Shown in pieces: positions 9,273 through 19,177 of a stretch of DNA of 36,426 bases. This DNA comes from Haladaptatus sp. R4. Lineage in GTDB: Archaea; Halobacteriota; Halobacteria; Halobacteriales; Haladaptataceae. The stretch is taken from contig NZ_LWHG01000008.1 in the NCBI RefSeq assembly GCF_001625445.1, forward strand, positions 1 to 36,426, written 5' to 3'. A program made the position numbers and the translations under genes. The notes beneath the pieces are model-generated. The model searched no databases. It saw nothing but the letters and a program-made list of their open reading frames with translations, and was not told the DNA's origin. The first letter of the stretch is position 1; each line of letters begins with the position of its first letter.

Positions 9273-10290
9273 CTACGGTTCCAGCACGGCTCGGAACCGA
9301 ACCTCGTTGTCCATCATTCGTTCGTAGGCGTCGTCGGCGTCCGCCAAGTCGAACGTCTCGATTTCCGGCGTGATGTCTCGAAGCGCGCTGAACTCCAGGG
9401 TATCTTGAGAGTCACGAGCGTCGCCGGACGCCCACCCGCGAACCGCGCTTCGGCTTCCGACGAGGTCGACCACGGAGACGTCGATGGGTTCGCCGGGGTA
9501 CGCCGACGTGACGACTTCGCCGTCGGTGTCGAGACCGGGGACGACCGAGCGGAATCGCGTCGGCGTTCGGCGCGGTGGCGAGGACGACCGTCGCGCCGCC
9601 CAACTTCTGGAGTTCCTCCGCCGGGTCGTCGGCCTTCGCGTCGATGAAGTGGTCGGCACCCAATTCGCGGGCGTACTCCTCCTTGTCGGTGCCACGCGAG
9701 ATGGCGACCGTTTCGAATCCCGCCTGTCGGGCGTACTGCACGCCGAGGTGACCGAGTCCACCGATTCCCTGTACGGCGACCAGATCACCCGGTCGGGCGT
9801 CCGTGTGTCGGAGCGCGTTGTACGTCGTGATCCCGGCACAGAGCAGGGGCGCGGCGTCCGCCGCATCGAGTTCGTCGGGGACGGCCGCGAGCGCTTCGGC
9901 GTTGACGACGGCGAACTCGGCGTAGCCGCCGTCGACCGTCACGCCGTGGATATCCGCGTTCTCGCACTGTTCGAACTCGCCGCGACGGCAGGCTTCGCAG
10001 GTGAAGCAGTGTCCGGCGTGCCAGCCAGCGCCCACGCGGTCGCCCTCCTCCCACTGCTCCACGTCCTCGCCGACCGCATCGACCCGTCCGACGATCTCGT
10101 GGCCGGGAACGCGCGGGTAGGCGAGTCCGGGGTAGCCACCCTCCTTCGCGTAGGAGTCGCTGTGGCAGACGCCACAGGCTTCGACTTCCACGCGAACTTG
10201 CGTGGCGTCCGGCGTCGGAACCTCCCGTTCGACGAGTTCGAATTCCCCTCCCGGTTCGTCGACTTCGACCGCCCGCATCGTATCTGACAT
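9273..10290 (-). CDS. adh: Zinc-dependent alcohol dehydrogenase (one frame change)
   Basis: Medium-chain dehydrogenase/reductase of the YjgB/Ahr and AdhA type, expected to oxidise primary alcohols or reduce aldehydes with NAD(P)H; about 338 residues. Catalytic zinc ligands are C42 in GVCHSD, H64 and E65 in VPGHEIVG, and C151 in LLCAGIT. Structural zinc ligands are C95, C98, C101 and C109. The Rossmann motif is GIGGLGHLG at 175-183. The frame breaks at about 9554 after ATAPNADA and resumes as FRSVVPGLDTDGEVV. One extra base explains it. Start MSDTMRAVEV is preferred because a TATA-like ACTTATCC at 10316-10323 lies just 27-33 bases upstream, as in leaderless haloarchaeal genes. Divergent from the MFS gene. 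Confidence 0.88.
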
Positions 10291-10315
10291 AGCAGTCGGA
10301 ACATCGGGCGCGAGA

Positions 10316-10323
10316 CGGATAAG
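10316..10323 (-). promoter_or_regulatory. adh TATA-like element
   Basis: On the minus strand ACTTATCC lies about 27-33 bases before the adh ATG, the spacing expected for a leaderless haloarchaeal transcript. It also supports the chosen start codon. Seen by eye only. Confidence 0.4.
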
Positions 10324-10438
10324 TGGAAATGCCAATATCGGCGGAAAGCGGCGACTGCTTCCGGTTTCACTCTCCAGGCATCGTTGTCCGGAGTCGTCAT
10401 ACTTACCGCACCGCCGTTCGTGTTTCGAAGCGAAAACA

Positions 10439-11620
10439 GTGACGAGGAACACGAAGGCGACAACGGGAAATTGGCGGTCGGTCGCGACCGTCACGGGGTG
10501 GCAGATGCCGCGAGCCTCTGTTATTACAGCATCTTCGCCGCGACGGGCGTCGTCCGTGACGCCTTCTCGCTGTCGGCGTCCAGCGTCGGGTTCTTCCTGA
10601 CGGCCGCGCTGTTCGGCTACACGATTGCGCTGTTTCCGAGCGGGGCGGCCGTGGACGGGTACGGCGAAAAACGCGTGATGGTGGTCGGACTCGCCGGACT
10701 CGCGGTCGCCACCGTCGGCGTCTCGTTCGAGGTCGTCGTACTCCCTCCTCCTCGTCGCGGGCGTCGTGTTGGGGGCCGCGTACTCCTCGGCGATGCCCGC
10801 GTCGAACCGTGGCATCATCGCCAGCGCGCCGAACGGACGGGAGAACCTCGCCATGGGATTGAAACAGGTCGGCGTCACGGCCGGGAGCGGCGTCGCCTCG
10901 CTCGTCATCACCGGCATCGCGGCAGTCACGATCTGGCAACTCGGTTTCTGGGTCATCGCCGTGCTCGCGGGTGGCTACGCGCTCGGGTTCGCCGTGACGT
11001 ACGGCGGGACGTCCGGCGAGGGAACGATGTCCCTCCCCGATTTCAGCGATCTACGGACGAACGGGCCGTATCTGCTGCTCGTCGTCGCCGGACTCTTCCT
11101 CGGCGCGTCCATCTTCGCCATGCTCGGCTACATCGAACTCTACGTCAAGGACGGCCTCGGCCAGACCACCGCCATCGGCGGCATCGTGCTGGCCCTCACA
11201 CAAGTCATGGGGAGTATCGCCCGCATCGGTGCCGGAAGCGCCGCCGACCGACTCGGCGGCGCTCGCGGGTCGGCGACCGTGGCATTCGTCCAAATCGCCG
11301 GGGGTGCCGTCCTGTTCGCCGCGCTCGCGACCGGTATCTCGTCGTTCCCCCTCGCCATCGTCGTGTTCGCCGGACTCGGACTCTCCATCTACGGTTCGAC
11401 CGGCGTGTTCTACTCGTGTCTGAGCGGTCTCGTGGACGGCGAGGATATCGGTGCCGCGACGGCGGGAGGGCAGACGGCCATCAACGTCGGCGGACTCATC
11501 GCCCCGCCCGTCTTCGGCGCGCTGGTCGAACGGTCGGGGTACGGCCTCGGTTGGGAACTGTTGGCCGGAATGACCGTCGTTTCCGCGTTGCTCCTTTTCG
11601 CCGTTCGCCGCTGGACCTGA
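10439..11620 (+). CDS. Major facilitator superfamily transporter (two frame changes)
   Basis: A 12-helix MFS permease, about 393 residues after correction. The likely start is GTG at 10439 (VTRNTKATTGNWRSVATVTGWQM). One base appears lost near 10507, after which the reading continues as ASLCYYSIFAATGVVRDAF. Conserved MFS loop elements follow (PSGAAVDGYGEKRVMVVG, the loop 2-3 signature). A second frame change near 10735 joins SFEV to SYSLLLVAGVVLGAAYSS. The C-terminal half repeats the signature (IGAGSAADRLGGARG). Substrate is unknown. It sits beside a sugar locus but is transcribed toward it. Its TGA stop (11618-11620) directly abuts the stop of the convergent glycosidase gene. Confidence 0.82.
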
Positions 11621-13527
11621 TTACCGGATCAGTTCCGCGATGGTCTCGGCTTCGACGGGATCGGAGTCGAGCACGCTTTGAACGAATCCGAACACGCTTC
11701 CGGCGCTCCACGCCGCCGGAATACAGGAGTCCGGATGGCGGAGCGTGCCGACCGAGACGCCCTCGTCGAAACCGACCATGAGTTCCGGGAAGCCGAACCC
11801 GTCGGGATAGTCGGTTCGGACCGTGTCCTCCAGCGCCGACAGTCCCCGAACGGCGAGCGCTCTCGCCGCGTCCTGTTGGCCGCGCTCGGCGAGTCCCATC
11901 GCCGCCATGCTCGTGTCGTGTGGCCAGACGCTCCCGCGATGGTACGAGAGCGGGTCGAACGAATCGTGTGACGCCGCGAACGTCCTGAGACCGGCCGAAG
12001 TGAGCATGTCCTCGCGCGTCAACCGCTCGGCGACCTGCTCGACGCGTCGTTCGCTTCCTAATCCACCCCAAATGGCGTGGCCCTGGTTCGAGGCGACGCT
12101 CGGGATGACGCCGTTTCCGTCGATCCCGAGCGCGTAACAGCCCTCGTCGGGAAGCCAGAACCGCTCCTCGAACGACGCCGCGAGCGTCTCCGCCGTCTCC
12201 CGGCAGTCGTCCGCCAGCGATTCGTCGCCGACCCGCTCCGCGAGCGGTGCGAACCGCTCCAGTGCGCGGAAGACGTACCCCTGCACTTCGGCGAGCGCGA
12301 CTGCACCCTCCGCTGGAGTTCCGTCGGGACGAGCAAGCGATTCCGCGCTGTCCTTCCACCCGAGATGGGTGAGACCCAGCGAGTGATCGTGTGATTCGTA
12401 GAACAGGAAGCCGTCGTCGTCCAGTTCGGAAAGCGTCCATTCGATGGCGGCTTTCGCGTTGGGGTACAGTTCCTCGAACAACGTTTCGTCGCCCGCCTTC
12501 TCTACGGTATCGGCGAACAGCGCCGCGAACAACGGGGTCGCGTCGATGGTTCCGTAGTACGGCGTTCGGACGCTTTCCCCGATTACGGGGAGGTCGCCGT
12601 ACCGCTTCTCGTGCATGATTCGGCCGGGCGCTTCGAGCGTCGCGTCGTCGGTTTTCGTTCCCTGTTCGTCGGCCAAGAAACGGAGCGTCCGTTCCGCGAC
12701 AGTCGGGTCGAACGGCAGGAGTTGATAGCTCACGATGAGCGAATCGCGGCCGAACGGCGCGAGAAACCGCGGCGCACCCGCCGCGGGAACGCCACACGGG
12801 AGCGTCAGCGATTCGAGCGTTTTCGCGCGGCGCGCCCGACGAGTCGGTCGTACCGTGGACAGTCGATGTCCGTCTCGATATCGGGCGTGTTCCGTCGTCC
12901 ACCCGGCAGTTCGAGTTCGAGTTCGATGGAACGGGTCGAAGCGGGCGGGACGGTCACGTCCGCGGAAAAGGTGGCCGAGTCGTCGGAAACGCTCGTTTCG
13001 AGGTCGGAGTCGGTCGTGACCTCGACTCGCCGTTCGGTGTCGTCGGCGAGCGTGCCGACGAAGGCGACGCCGGACGTGCGGCGTTCGATTTCGACCGGCC
13101 GCACTTGGTGTTCACGCGGCGAGAAGAAGGCAGGGATTTCGAAGATATGGCCGAAATCGGGGGCGAACGAGACGGAGAGGGTTGCCTCGCGGGCCAACCG
13201 CGTGTTGTTCGTGAGTCGGACCCGGACGAGACAGCCGGATTCCGTGATTTCGAGGTGTTTGCCGAGCATCCAGGGTCGTCCCTCGCCACGGCCCGTGCCG
13301 ACGGTGGGGCTGGCGAGCGTCGTCGTCACGCCGCGTCGGTCGCTGGATTCGCGACCGAGGACGTGCCAGTCGTCGGGTCCGTCGAGGTCGATTTCGAGCG
13401 CCGAGAGGTAGCGATGGTCGGATTCGTACACGCCGGTTTCGGGCGTCGCGGGCGTGACGTCGCCGCGTGCATCGACCACGATCTGTCGTCCTGAATCCAT
13501 GACGAGCGCACAGTCGTCGGGAAGCAT
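11621..13527 (-). CDS. Amylo-alpha-1,6-glucosidase/GDE-type glycoside hydrolase (one frame change)
   Basis: About 635 residues. The N-terminal beta-sandwich (GDE_N-like, residues 1-230) is rich in short strands and includes GVYESDHRYLSALEIDL and TLSVSFAPDFGHIFE. A C-terminal (alpha/alpha)6 domain of the GDE_C or MGH1-like kind contains FLAPFGRDSLIVSYQ, IGESVRTPYYGTIDATPLF, VASNQGHAIWGGL and YHRGSVWPHDTS. Family members are glycogen-debranching glucosidases, and related proteins include mannosylglycerate hydrolases. No signal peptide is seen, so it acts inside the cell. The frame changes at the T run 12820-12823; one more T restores AARKTLESLTLPCGVPAAG. The start overlaps the trmB stop (ATGA), so regulator and enzyme are co-expressed. 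The exact substrate is uncertain. Confidence 0.85.
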
Positions 13528-14630
13528 CAGGCGTCCTCCTCACGGTCCGGGTACGTTACCGCTTCGATGATGATCCTGTCGGCCTCCAAATCTTCGAGCA
13601 CCGCACCCCATCCACCGATACCGTACTCGCCGTCCTCGGTACGGAGGACGATGGTCGCTTGCCCGGCGAGCGTCGAGAGCGACGGCGTTTGGTCCCCCTC
13701 GCGGATGTCGCCGTTGGCGTACAGGATGTCGGTTATCTCGCCCGACAAGGTGATACTCTGTCGCCGACCCATCTCCCGTCCGCGAGCGGTCGCGGTGATG
13801 GTGGCCCCGTCGGCCAGCAGCGGTGCGATGTCGCGGATGCACCGCCGAATGTTCACGTACTCCGCCGGGAGCGTTTCGCTGTGGGTGGTGTAGACGATGG
13901 CCCACGACTCCCAGAGAGCGGCCTCGAAGTACCAGTGGAAGATGTACGTGAGGGTCTCGTCTTCGAACACCGCACCGTACTGCCCGGTCGGTTCCGTGTG
14001 CGGCGCGAAGCACGCGATTTCGCGGTCCACGAGGACGAGAAACGGCGCGGGGAGGTGACGGTGCCGTGCCTCGGTGACGACGTCGGCGAACTCCTCGTCG
14101 GTCGGGAGGTCGGTCGGCTGTTCGTAGCTCGTATTGATCGAAACGGAGACGAACACGTCGTTTTCGTAGCACGTCTTGAGGGCAGGTACGAGGCGGTCGT
14201 ACTGCTCCGGCGTGACCGACAGTTGTACCTGATTGGTCGCGTCCTGAATCGCTTCCTCAGCCCGTTCGACGACCGTTTCGACCCGTTTGAGGATGCTGAT
14301 GCGGTGTCCGCCGACCCCGGCCTGTTGCCATCTATCCTGAATCTCGGTGGCCGTCTTCGAGAGCGTTTCAGCCCGCGATTTGAGGTTCTGGAGGACGTCC
14401 GTCGGTTCCCTGGCCCGCGCCCGGAGCGCGTCCTGTTTGTACGTCTCGACGTAGCCTTCGTCCTCCAAATCCCGGAGCACGTCGTAGATCCGCGACCGCG
14501 GTACATCCGCCCGTTCCGCGAGCGACGTTGCGGACGCACTTCCCAAATCGAGGAGGGTGACGTAGGCGTCGATCTGGTACGTCGAAAGCCCCACCTCCTG
14601 AAGTCCGCGTCGAAGTTCGTCGGTGTCCAT
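13527..14630 (-). CDS. trmB: TrmB family sugar-sensing transcriptional regulator
   Basis: TrmB proteins bind promoters through an N-terminal winged helix and sense sugars through a C-terminal domain. Intact, 367 residues from the ATG at 14630 (MDTDELRRGL). An in-frame ATG at 14648 exists, but the second TrmB in this window begins MDTGEL, which favours 14630. The winged helix spans about 1-65 (ASATSLAERADVPRSRIYDVLRDLEDEGYVETY), a helical linker 80-110, then the sensor domain with VQLSVTPEQYDRL and a C-terminal beta domain (TITATARGREMG, IGGWGAVLEDLEADRIIIEA). It is divergent from the sugar ABC operon and overlaps the downstream glycosidase gene, so that operon is the likely target, together with autoregulation. 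Confidence 0.92.
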   Translation of the reverse strand: MDTDELRRGLQEVGLSTYQIDAYVTLLDLGSASATSLAERADVPRSRIYDVLRDLEDEGYVETYKQDALRARAREPTDVLQNLKSRAETLSKTATEIQDRWQQAGVGGHRISILKRVETVVERAEEAIQDATNQVQLSVTPEQYDRLVPALKTCYENDVFVSVSINTSYEQPTDLPTDEEFADVVTEARHRHLPAPFLVLVDREIACFAPHTEPTGQYGAVFEDETLTYIFHWYFEAALWESWAIVYTTHSETLPAEYVNIRRCIRDIAPLLADGATITATARGREMGRRQSITLSGEITDILYANGDIREGDQTPSLSTLAGQATIVLRTEDGEYGIGGWGAVLEDLEADRIIIEAVTYPDREEDA

Positions 14631-14658
14631 CTGTGTGTTGATTCCCATCCTATCGAGT

Positions 14659-14791
14659 TGAATCTTTTAGTTGACGTTCCCGATCCAGTGCCGTTTCGTC
14701 CATACGAATTCTCATATTCACTCCTGTATCAAATACGTGAGCAAGATTTATATATTTCTTATTCTTCATGGTTGAGTAGGACAGAGTTCCT
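14659..14791. promoter_or_regulatory. Divergent trmB / sugar-operon promoter
   Basis: For the rightward operon, TTTATATATTT (about 14747-14757) lies 35-45 bases before the ATG at 14792. Between TATA and ATG, TTCT-N8-GAGTA (14762-14778) matches the Halobacterium TrmB box TACT-N7/8-GAGTA with one mismatch. Its position over the expected transcription start suggests repression. An 11-bp palindrome GTATCAAATAC (14726-14736) lies upstream of TATA. For trmB, CTAAAAGA on the minus strand (about 14664-14671) is suitably placed for the start at 14630. Confidence 0.5.
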
Positions 14792-16127
14792 ATGACAGGC
14801 GATCACAAAAACGGGGAAAAAACGCGGCGTACGGTGCTACAATCTATCGGCGGAGCGGCTGGCGTGGCCGCGCTTGCCGGGTGTGTCGGAAGCCTCGGCG
14901 GCAGTAGCGGCGACGGCAAGAACAAGGACATCACGTTCTGGACGAGCAACGTCGAAAACGACCGACAGAAGGTCATCAAGAAACTTCTCAAGGCGTACGA
15001 CTCGAACAACGGCGGTTCCAGCACGCTGAACGCGGTCCAAGAGGACGACCTGCCGACGCGCATCTCTTCGGCACGCGCATCAGGGACGCTCCCGACCATC
15101 GCGGATTTCGGTCTCTCGCCGATGCAGAAACTCGGTAGCGGCGGTCTTCTCTCCACGAAAGCGGCCGACGCCGTCATCGAGAACGTCGGCAAGGACAAGT
15201 TCTACAAAGGCGCGCTCGATCTGACGAAAGCGCCCGACGGCGGTCACTACTCGATTCCGATGTACGGTTGGGTCGAGGGAATGTGGTACCGAAAGAGTAG
15301 CTTCGAGGATAAGAACCTCGACGACCCGACGACGTGGGACGGCTTGATGAAGGCGGCCAAAGCGCTTCACGACCCCGATAACAATCAGTACGGTATCGTT
15401 ATCGGGACGAAGAAGACGGCGTTCGCCCGCCAGTGTTTCACGCCCTTCGCCCGCTCGAACGGCGCGCGCGTCTTCGACAAGGACGGAAAGATCGTCTTCG
15501 ACAGCAAGGAAATGATCGAGGCGCTCGACTTCTACGGCAAACTCTCGAAGTACACGCCGCCGGGCAAGGACACCTGGAAGACGGCGAACAACACGTACCT
15601 CAACGAGCAGAGCCACCTGATCCAGTACTCGACGTTCATCATGAGCGACCTCGTGGACAAGGGCGACGAGATGGTGAAGGACACCAAATTCGCCCCGTAC
15701 GTCCAGCACAAGCGCAAGAGTTCGTTCGGGCAAATCGTCGGTCTCAACCTCTTCGAATCGGCTTCGAAGGAGCAACTGGACTACGGCAAGAACCTGGCCG
15801 AGTACCTGATGACGAAGAAGTACGTCGAATGGCTCCACATGGCCCCCGGCGGGATGAACCCCGTTCTCAAGGAAACGGCGAGCAGTTCGGAGTTCAAGGA
15901 CGACGAGACGCTGAAGGCGTGGGGTTCGACGGTCGAGGACGTCTCCGCGGCCTTCGAGAACATCGAACGCTTCGGCTACGTCGACGGCAAAGCCTTCCCG
16001 GAACTCGGAAACATCACGAACAAGTTCCTCATCGCGGAGGCGATTTCAGCGCGTGACCGACGGCGAGAGCGCCGACACGGTCGCGAAGGAGCAGGCGAAG
16101 AAGATGCGGGACGCAATCGAGGAATAG
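14792..16127 (+). CDS. Sugar ABC transporter substrate-binding lipoprotein (one frame change)
   Basis: Extracellular sugar-binding protein of the CUT1 (maltose/oligosaccharide) importer class, about 444 residues. The N-terminus has a twin-arginine signal (EKTRRTVLQS) followed by the lipobox LAGC, typical of haloarchaeal Tat lipoproteins tethered outside the cell. The body has the SBP family-1 features DITFWTS near the start, GGHYSIPMYGWVEGMWYRKS, DDPTTWDGLMKAAKAL, and the late YLMTKKYVEWLHMAPGGMNP. The C-terminal frame breaks at the TTT run 16044-16046; removing one T gives EAIQRVTDGESADTVAKEQ and a stop at 16125-16127. First gene of a ten-gene operon; the malF-type permease starts 37 bases later. 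The ligand cannot be read from sequence. Confidence 0.9.
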
Positions 16128-16164
16128 TCGTCCACCATCGACCACACAAGTCCCCAATTCATTT

Positions 16165-17070
16165 ATGAGTTTAGCAAACCGTACGAAGCTCTCGTTGGAC
16201 GGCGACTACACCGTCGAGCAGAAGGAGGCGATCCTGGGCTATCTGCTCATCGCGCCAGCGTTGCTGTTGGTCGCCGGGGTCATCGTGTATCCCGTTCTCT
16301 ACAACGTCTACCTGAGCTTTACGAACGTACCGCTTTCGCCCGATGCCTCGCCGACGTGGGTCGGCCTCGAACACTACCGAACCCTGCTTTCGAGCGGCGA
16401 GTTCTGGGCGGCACTGAAAACGACGGTCATCTTCACGCTGGGTAGCGACGTGCTCGCCACCGTCGGCGGCCTCGGCGTGGCGATCCTGTTCAATCGAAAA
16501 TTCCGCGGCCGACGGCTCGTTCGAGGGCTGATGCTGCTGCCGTACGTCGCCCCGCTCATCGCGGTGGCGTACGTCTGGCAGTGGCTGCTCGACCCGCTGT
16601 ACGGGATGATTCCGTACTTCCTGAGTCACACCCTCGGCATCTACTCCGGTGACATCGACCTGCTCAACAACGCGAAGACGGCGCTGTGGACGGTCATCGC
16701 CTTCGACGCGTGGCGCTACTTCCCGTTCGCCTTCCTGATGATAATCGCCCGCCTGCAAGCGATTCCGAGCGACATGTACGAGGCGGCGAAAATCGACGGC
16801 GCGGGCCGTATCGCCCGATTCAAGGACATCACGCTGGCCGAACTGAAGTACGTCCTCGCCACCGTCTTCCTGCTTCGCTGGATTTGGAACTTCAACAAGT
16901 TCGCCGACATCTGGCTGCTGACGAAGAAAGTGAACACGCTGTCGCTGTACGCGTACCAGACCGCGTTCGCGAACTACAATCACGGTCAGGCGGCCGCCAT
17001 CGCCATGGTGCTGTTCGTCTCGCTCATGGTGTTCGTCCTCGTGTACGTGAGCTGGATTCTGGAGTGGTAA
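16165..17070 (+). CDS. Sugar ABC permease, MalF/UgpA type
   Basis: Intact 301-residue CUT1 permease with six hydrophobic segments: AILGYLLIAPALLLVAGVIV, an ALKTTVIFTLGSDVLATVGG segment, LMLLPYVAPLIAVAYVWQW, TALWTVIAFDAWRYFPFAF, the region around YVLATVFLLRWIWN, and AAAIAMVLFVSLMVFVLVYV. The ATPase-contacting EAA loop reads EAAKIDGAGRIARFKDITLA, a good match to the family consensus EAAxxDGAxxxxxFxxITLP. It forms the channel with the next gene, whose ATG begins one base after this stop. The expected substrate class is mono- or oligosaccharides. Confidence 0.92.
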   Translation: MSLANRTKLSLDGDYTVEQKEAILGYLLIAPALLLVAGVIVYPVLYNVYLSFTNVPLSPDASPTWVGLEHYRTLLSSGEFWAALKTTVIFTLGSDVLATVGGLGVAILFNRKFRGRRLVRGLMLLPYVAPLIAVAYVWQWLLDPLYGMIPYFLSHTLGIYSGDIDLLNNAKTALWTVIAFDAWRYFPFAFLMIIARLQAIPSDMYEAAKIDGAGRIARFKDITLAELKYVLATVFLLRWIWNFNKFADIWLLTKKVNTLSLYAYQTAFANYNHGQAAAIAMVLFVSLMVFVLVYVSWILEW

Positions 17071-17071
17071 C

Positions 17072-17971
17072 ATGATAGGAACGATACTCGCTACGGTGTC
17101 CGACGGCTTTTCCAACGCCTTCGGACGAAGTCGCATCGAAACCAGCCTCTGGGAGAAGGTCGTCTTCTACGGCGCGATAGCGCTGACGATGGTCGTCTCG
17201 CTCCTCCCGTTCTACTGGATGATCGTCACGAGCTTCATGCCGGAGAGCGCGATTTACTCGCTCCCGCCGTCGTTCGTGCCACACGACCTGACGCTGAAAC
17301 ACTACGCGAGCGTCTTCAGTCCGGAGACGTTCCCGTTCGTGACGTACTTCAAAAACAGCCTCATCATCTCGATCATCACGGCCGGGATGTCGGTCGTGGT
17401 CGCCACGTTCGGCGCGTACAGTTTCGCCCGCCTGAACTACCCCGGACGGGGACTGTTCTCGCGCGGCGTCCTGCTCGTGTACATGTTCTCGGGCATCCTG
17501 CTGGTCGTCCCGCTGTTCCAGATCATCGTCTGGATCGGTCTCGTGGACAACCTCGGCAGTCTGGTCATCACCTACCTCGTCCAGACGCTGCCCGTGTCGC
17601 TGTACATGCTCGGCAACTACTTCCGAAGCGTCCCGCCGGAGATAGAGGAGGCGGCGATGATGGACGGCTACTCGCGGCTGGAAGTCATCTTCCGCATCAC
17701 GCTCCCGCTCTCGGCACCCGCCATCGTGGCCGTGTTCATCTACACGTGATGATCGCGTGGGAACGATTACCTCTTCGCCAGCATCTTCCTCAGCACCCGC
17801 ACGAACTTCACGCTTCCAATCGGTCTGGACGCGCTCTCGTCCGGGTTCCACCAAGTGTGGGGACAGATCATGGCCGCATCGCTGCTGACCAGCGTTCCCA
17901 TCATCATCATGATCGTTTACCTAGAGAAGTACATGGTCGAGGGACTGACCTTCGGGTCGGTGGAGGGCTGA
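17072..17971 (+). CDS. Sugar ABC permease, MalG/UgpE type (two compensating frame changes)
   Basis: Partner permease of the CUT1 importer, 299 residues. Helices include VVFYGAIALTMVVSLLPFYW, a segment near NSLIISIITAGMSVVVATFG and the GVLLVYMFSGILLVVPLFQI segment. The EAA loop is EIEEAAMMDGYSRLEVIFRI. A TGA follows FIYT at 17747-17749, and the reading returns as NDYLFASIFLSTRTNFTLP. The correct reading FIYTVMIAWNDYLF needs one extra G next to 17746 and one G fewer in the GGG at 17759-17761. Two opposite errors in homopolymers within 15 bases argue strongly for sequencing error, not decay. The stop precedes the ATPase start by three bases. Confidence 0.9.
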
Positions 17972-17974
17972 TTC

Positions 17975-19141
17975 GTGTCCTCCGAGATAGAGACCACGGA
18001 GAAATCGGCACCTGACACCAGCGCCGAAATCGAGACGGAACAGGCCGGGATCGACCTCTCGGACCTGCGGAAGTCGTACGGCGACGTGCTGGCGGTCGAG
18101 GGACTCGACCTCGAAATCGAACCGGGCGAGTTCCTCGTCCTGCTCGGGCCGTCGGGGTGTGGAAAGTCCACGACGCTCCGCATGATCGCCGGACTGGAGA
18201 CGCCCACCGGCGGCTCCATCGAAATCGGCGACGAGGAGGTAACGAGAACCCTCCCGCAGAAACGCGGCCTCTCGATGGTGTTCCAGAGCTACGCGCTCTA
18301 CCCGCACAAGACGGTTGAGGGGAACCTCGAATTCCCGCTCGGCAAGATGGACCTCTCGGACGAGGAGAAGACGGCGAAGGTCGAGCGAACGGCGGAGATG
18401 CTCGAAATTTCCGACCTGCTCGACAAGAAACCCGGACAACTCTCCGGCGGCCAGCGACAGCGCGTCGCGGTCGGCCGAACCATCATTCGTGAGCCGAAGG
18501 CGTTCCTGATGGACGAACCGCTGTCGAATCTGGACGCGCAACTCCGCGTTCGGACGCGGTTCGAGATTCGGGAACTCCAGCAGGAACTCGGGACGACGAC
18601 GGTGTACGTCACCCACGACCAGGAGGAAGCCATGAGCGTCGCCGACCGCATCGCCGTCATGAACGACGGCGAACTCCAGCAGGTCGGGACGCCCGAGGAG
18701 ATATACAAGACGCCGGAGAATGCGTTCGTCGCCGGGTTCATCGGCAATCCGCCGATGAACTTCTTCGACGTTTCCGTCGGCATGGGCGTGGAACTCCTGC
18801 CGAACGGCGACACTGCGACCCTCGACACGTCGCTCCCCATGGACACCGAGACGCTCGGAGTCCGTCCGGAGGACGTGCATCTCCTCTCGACCCCGGCGGT
18901 GGACGTGGCGAACGTCTCCCGACCGGACCCGAGAAACCTGACGAACGCCATCGAGTGCGAGGTGACGGTCATCGAACCGCTCGGCAACGCGTACGAACTC
19001 GAACTCGCACGCGGGGACGACACCTTCATCGCCCGCCTGCGGGCGCTTCCGGAGGACGTGTCCATGGGTTCGACGGTCGAAGTCGCCTTCGACCGCACTG
19101 AACTCCACGTGTTCGGCGCGACGGGGGAGGCGATTCGATGA
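17975..19141 (+). CDS. Sugar ABC ATPase, MalK/MsmX type (first copy)
   Basis: Intact 388-residue motor ATPase of the CUT1 family, beginning with GTG at 17975. After an acidic 24-residue leader come Walker A GPSGCGKSTT (about 55-64), the Q-loop VFQSYALYPH, the signature LSGGQRQR near 153, Walker B AFLMDEPLSNLDA and the H-loop YVTHDQEEAM. The C-terminal third is an OB-fold (TOBE) regulatory domain with LGVRPEDVHLL and TVIEPLGNAYELEL. It is followed 36 bases later by a second, similar ATPase, so the importer may use a heterodimeric motor, as with XacJ and XacK of the Haloferax pentose transporter. Confidence 0.92.
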   Translation: MSSEIETTEKSAPDTSAEIETEQAGIDLSDLRKSYGDVLAVEGLDLEIEPGEFLVLLGPSGCGKSTTLRMIAGLETPTGGSIEIGDEEVTRTLPQKRGLSMVFQSYALYPHKTVEGNLEFPLGKMDLSDEEKTAKVERTAEMLEISDLLDKKPGQLSGGQRQRVAVGRTIIREPKAFLMDEPLSNLDAQLRVRTRFEIRELQQELGTTTVYVTHDQEEAMSVADRIAVMNDGELQQVGTPEEIYKTPENAFVAGFIGNPPMNFFDVSVGMGVELLPNGDTATLDTSLPMDTETLGVRPEDVHLLSTPAVDVANVSRPDPRNLTNAIECEVTVIEPLGNAYELELARGDDTFIARLRALPEDVSMGSTVEVAFDRTELHVFGATGEAIR

Positions 19142-19177
19142 ATCGAACTGCTGATCGTAACCACGGAGGTGAGACGA

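Noticed and set aside
9412-10956. Adh as a 514-residue protein with a long N-terminal extension
   Set aside because: The extension is antisense to the MFS gene and Arg-rich. MSDTMRAVEV at 10290 aligns with normal family starts and has a TATA-like element at leaderless distance.
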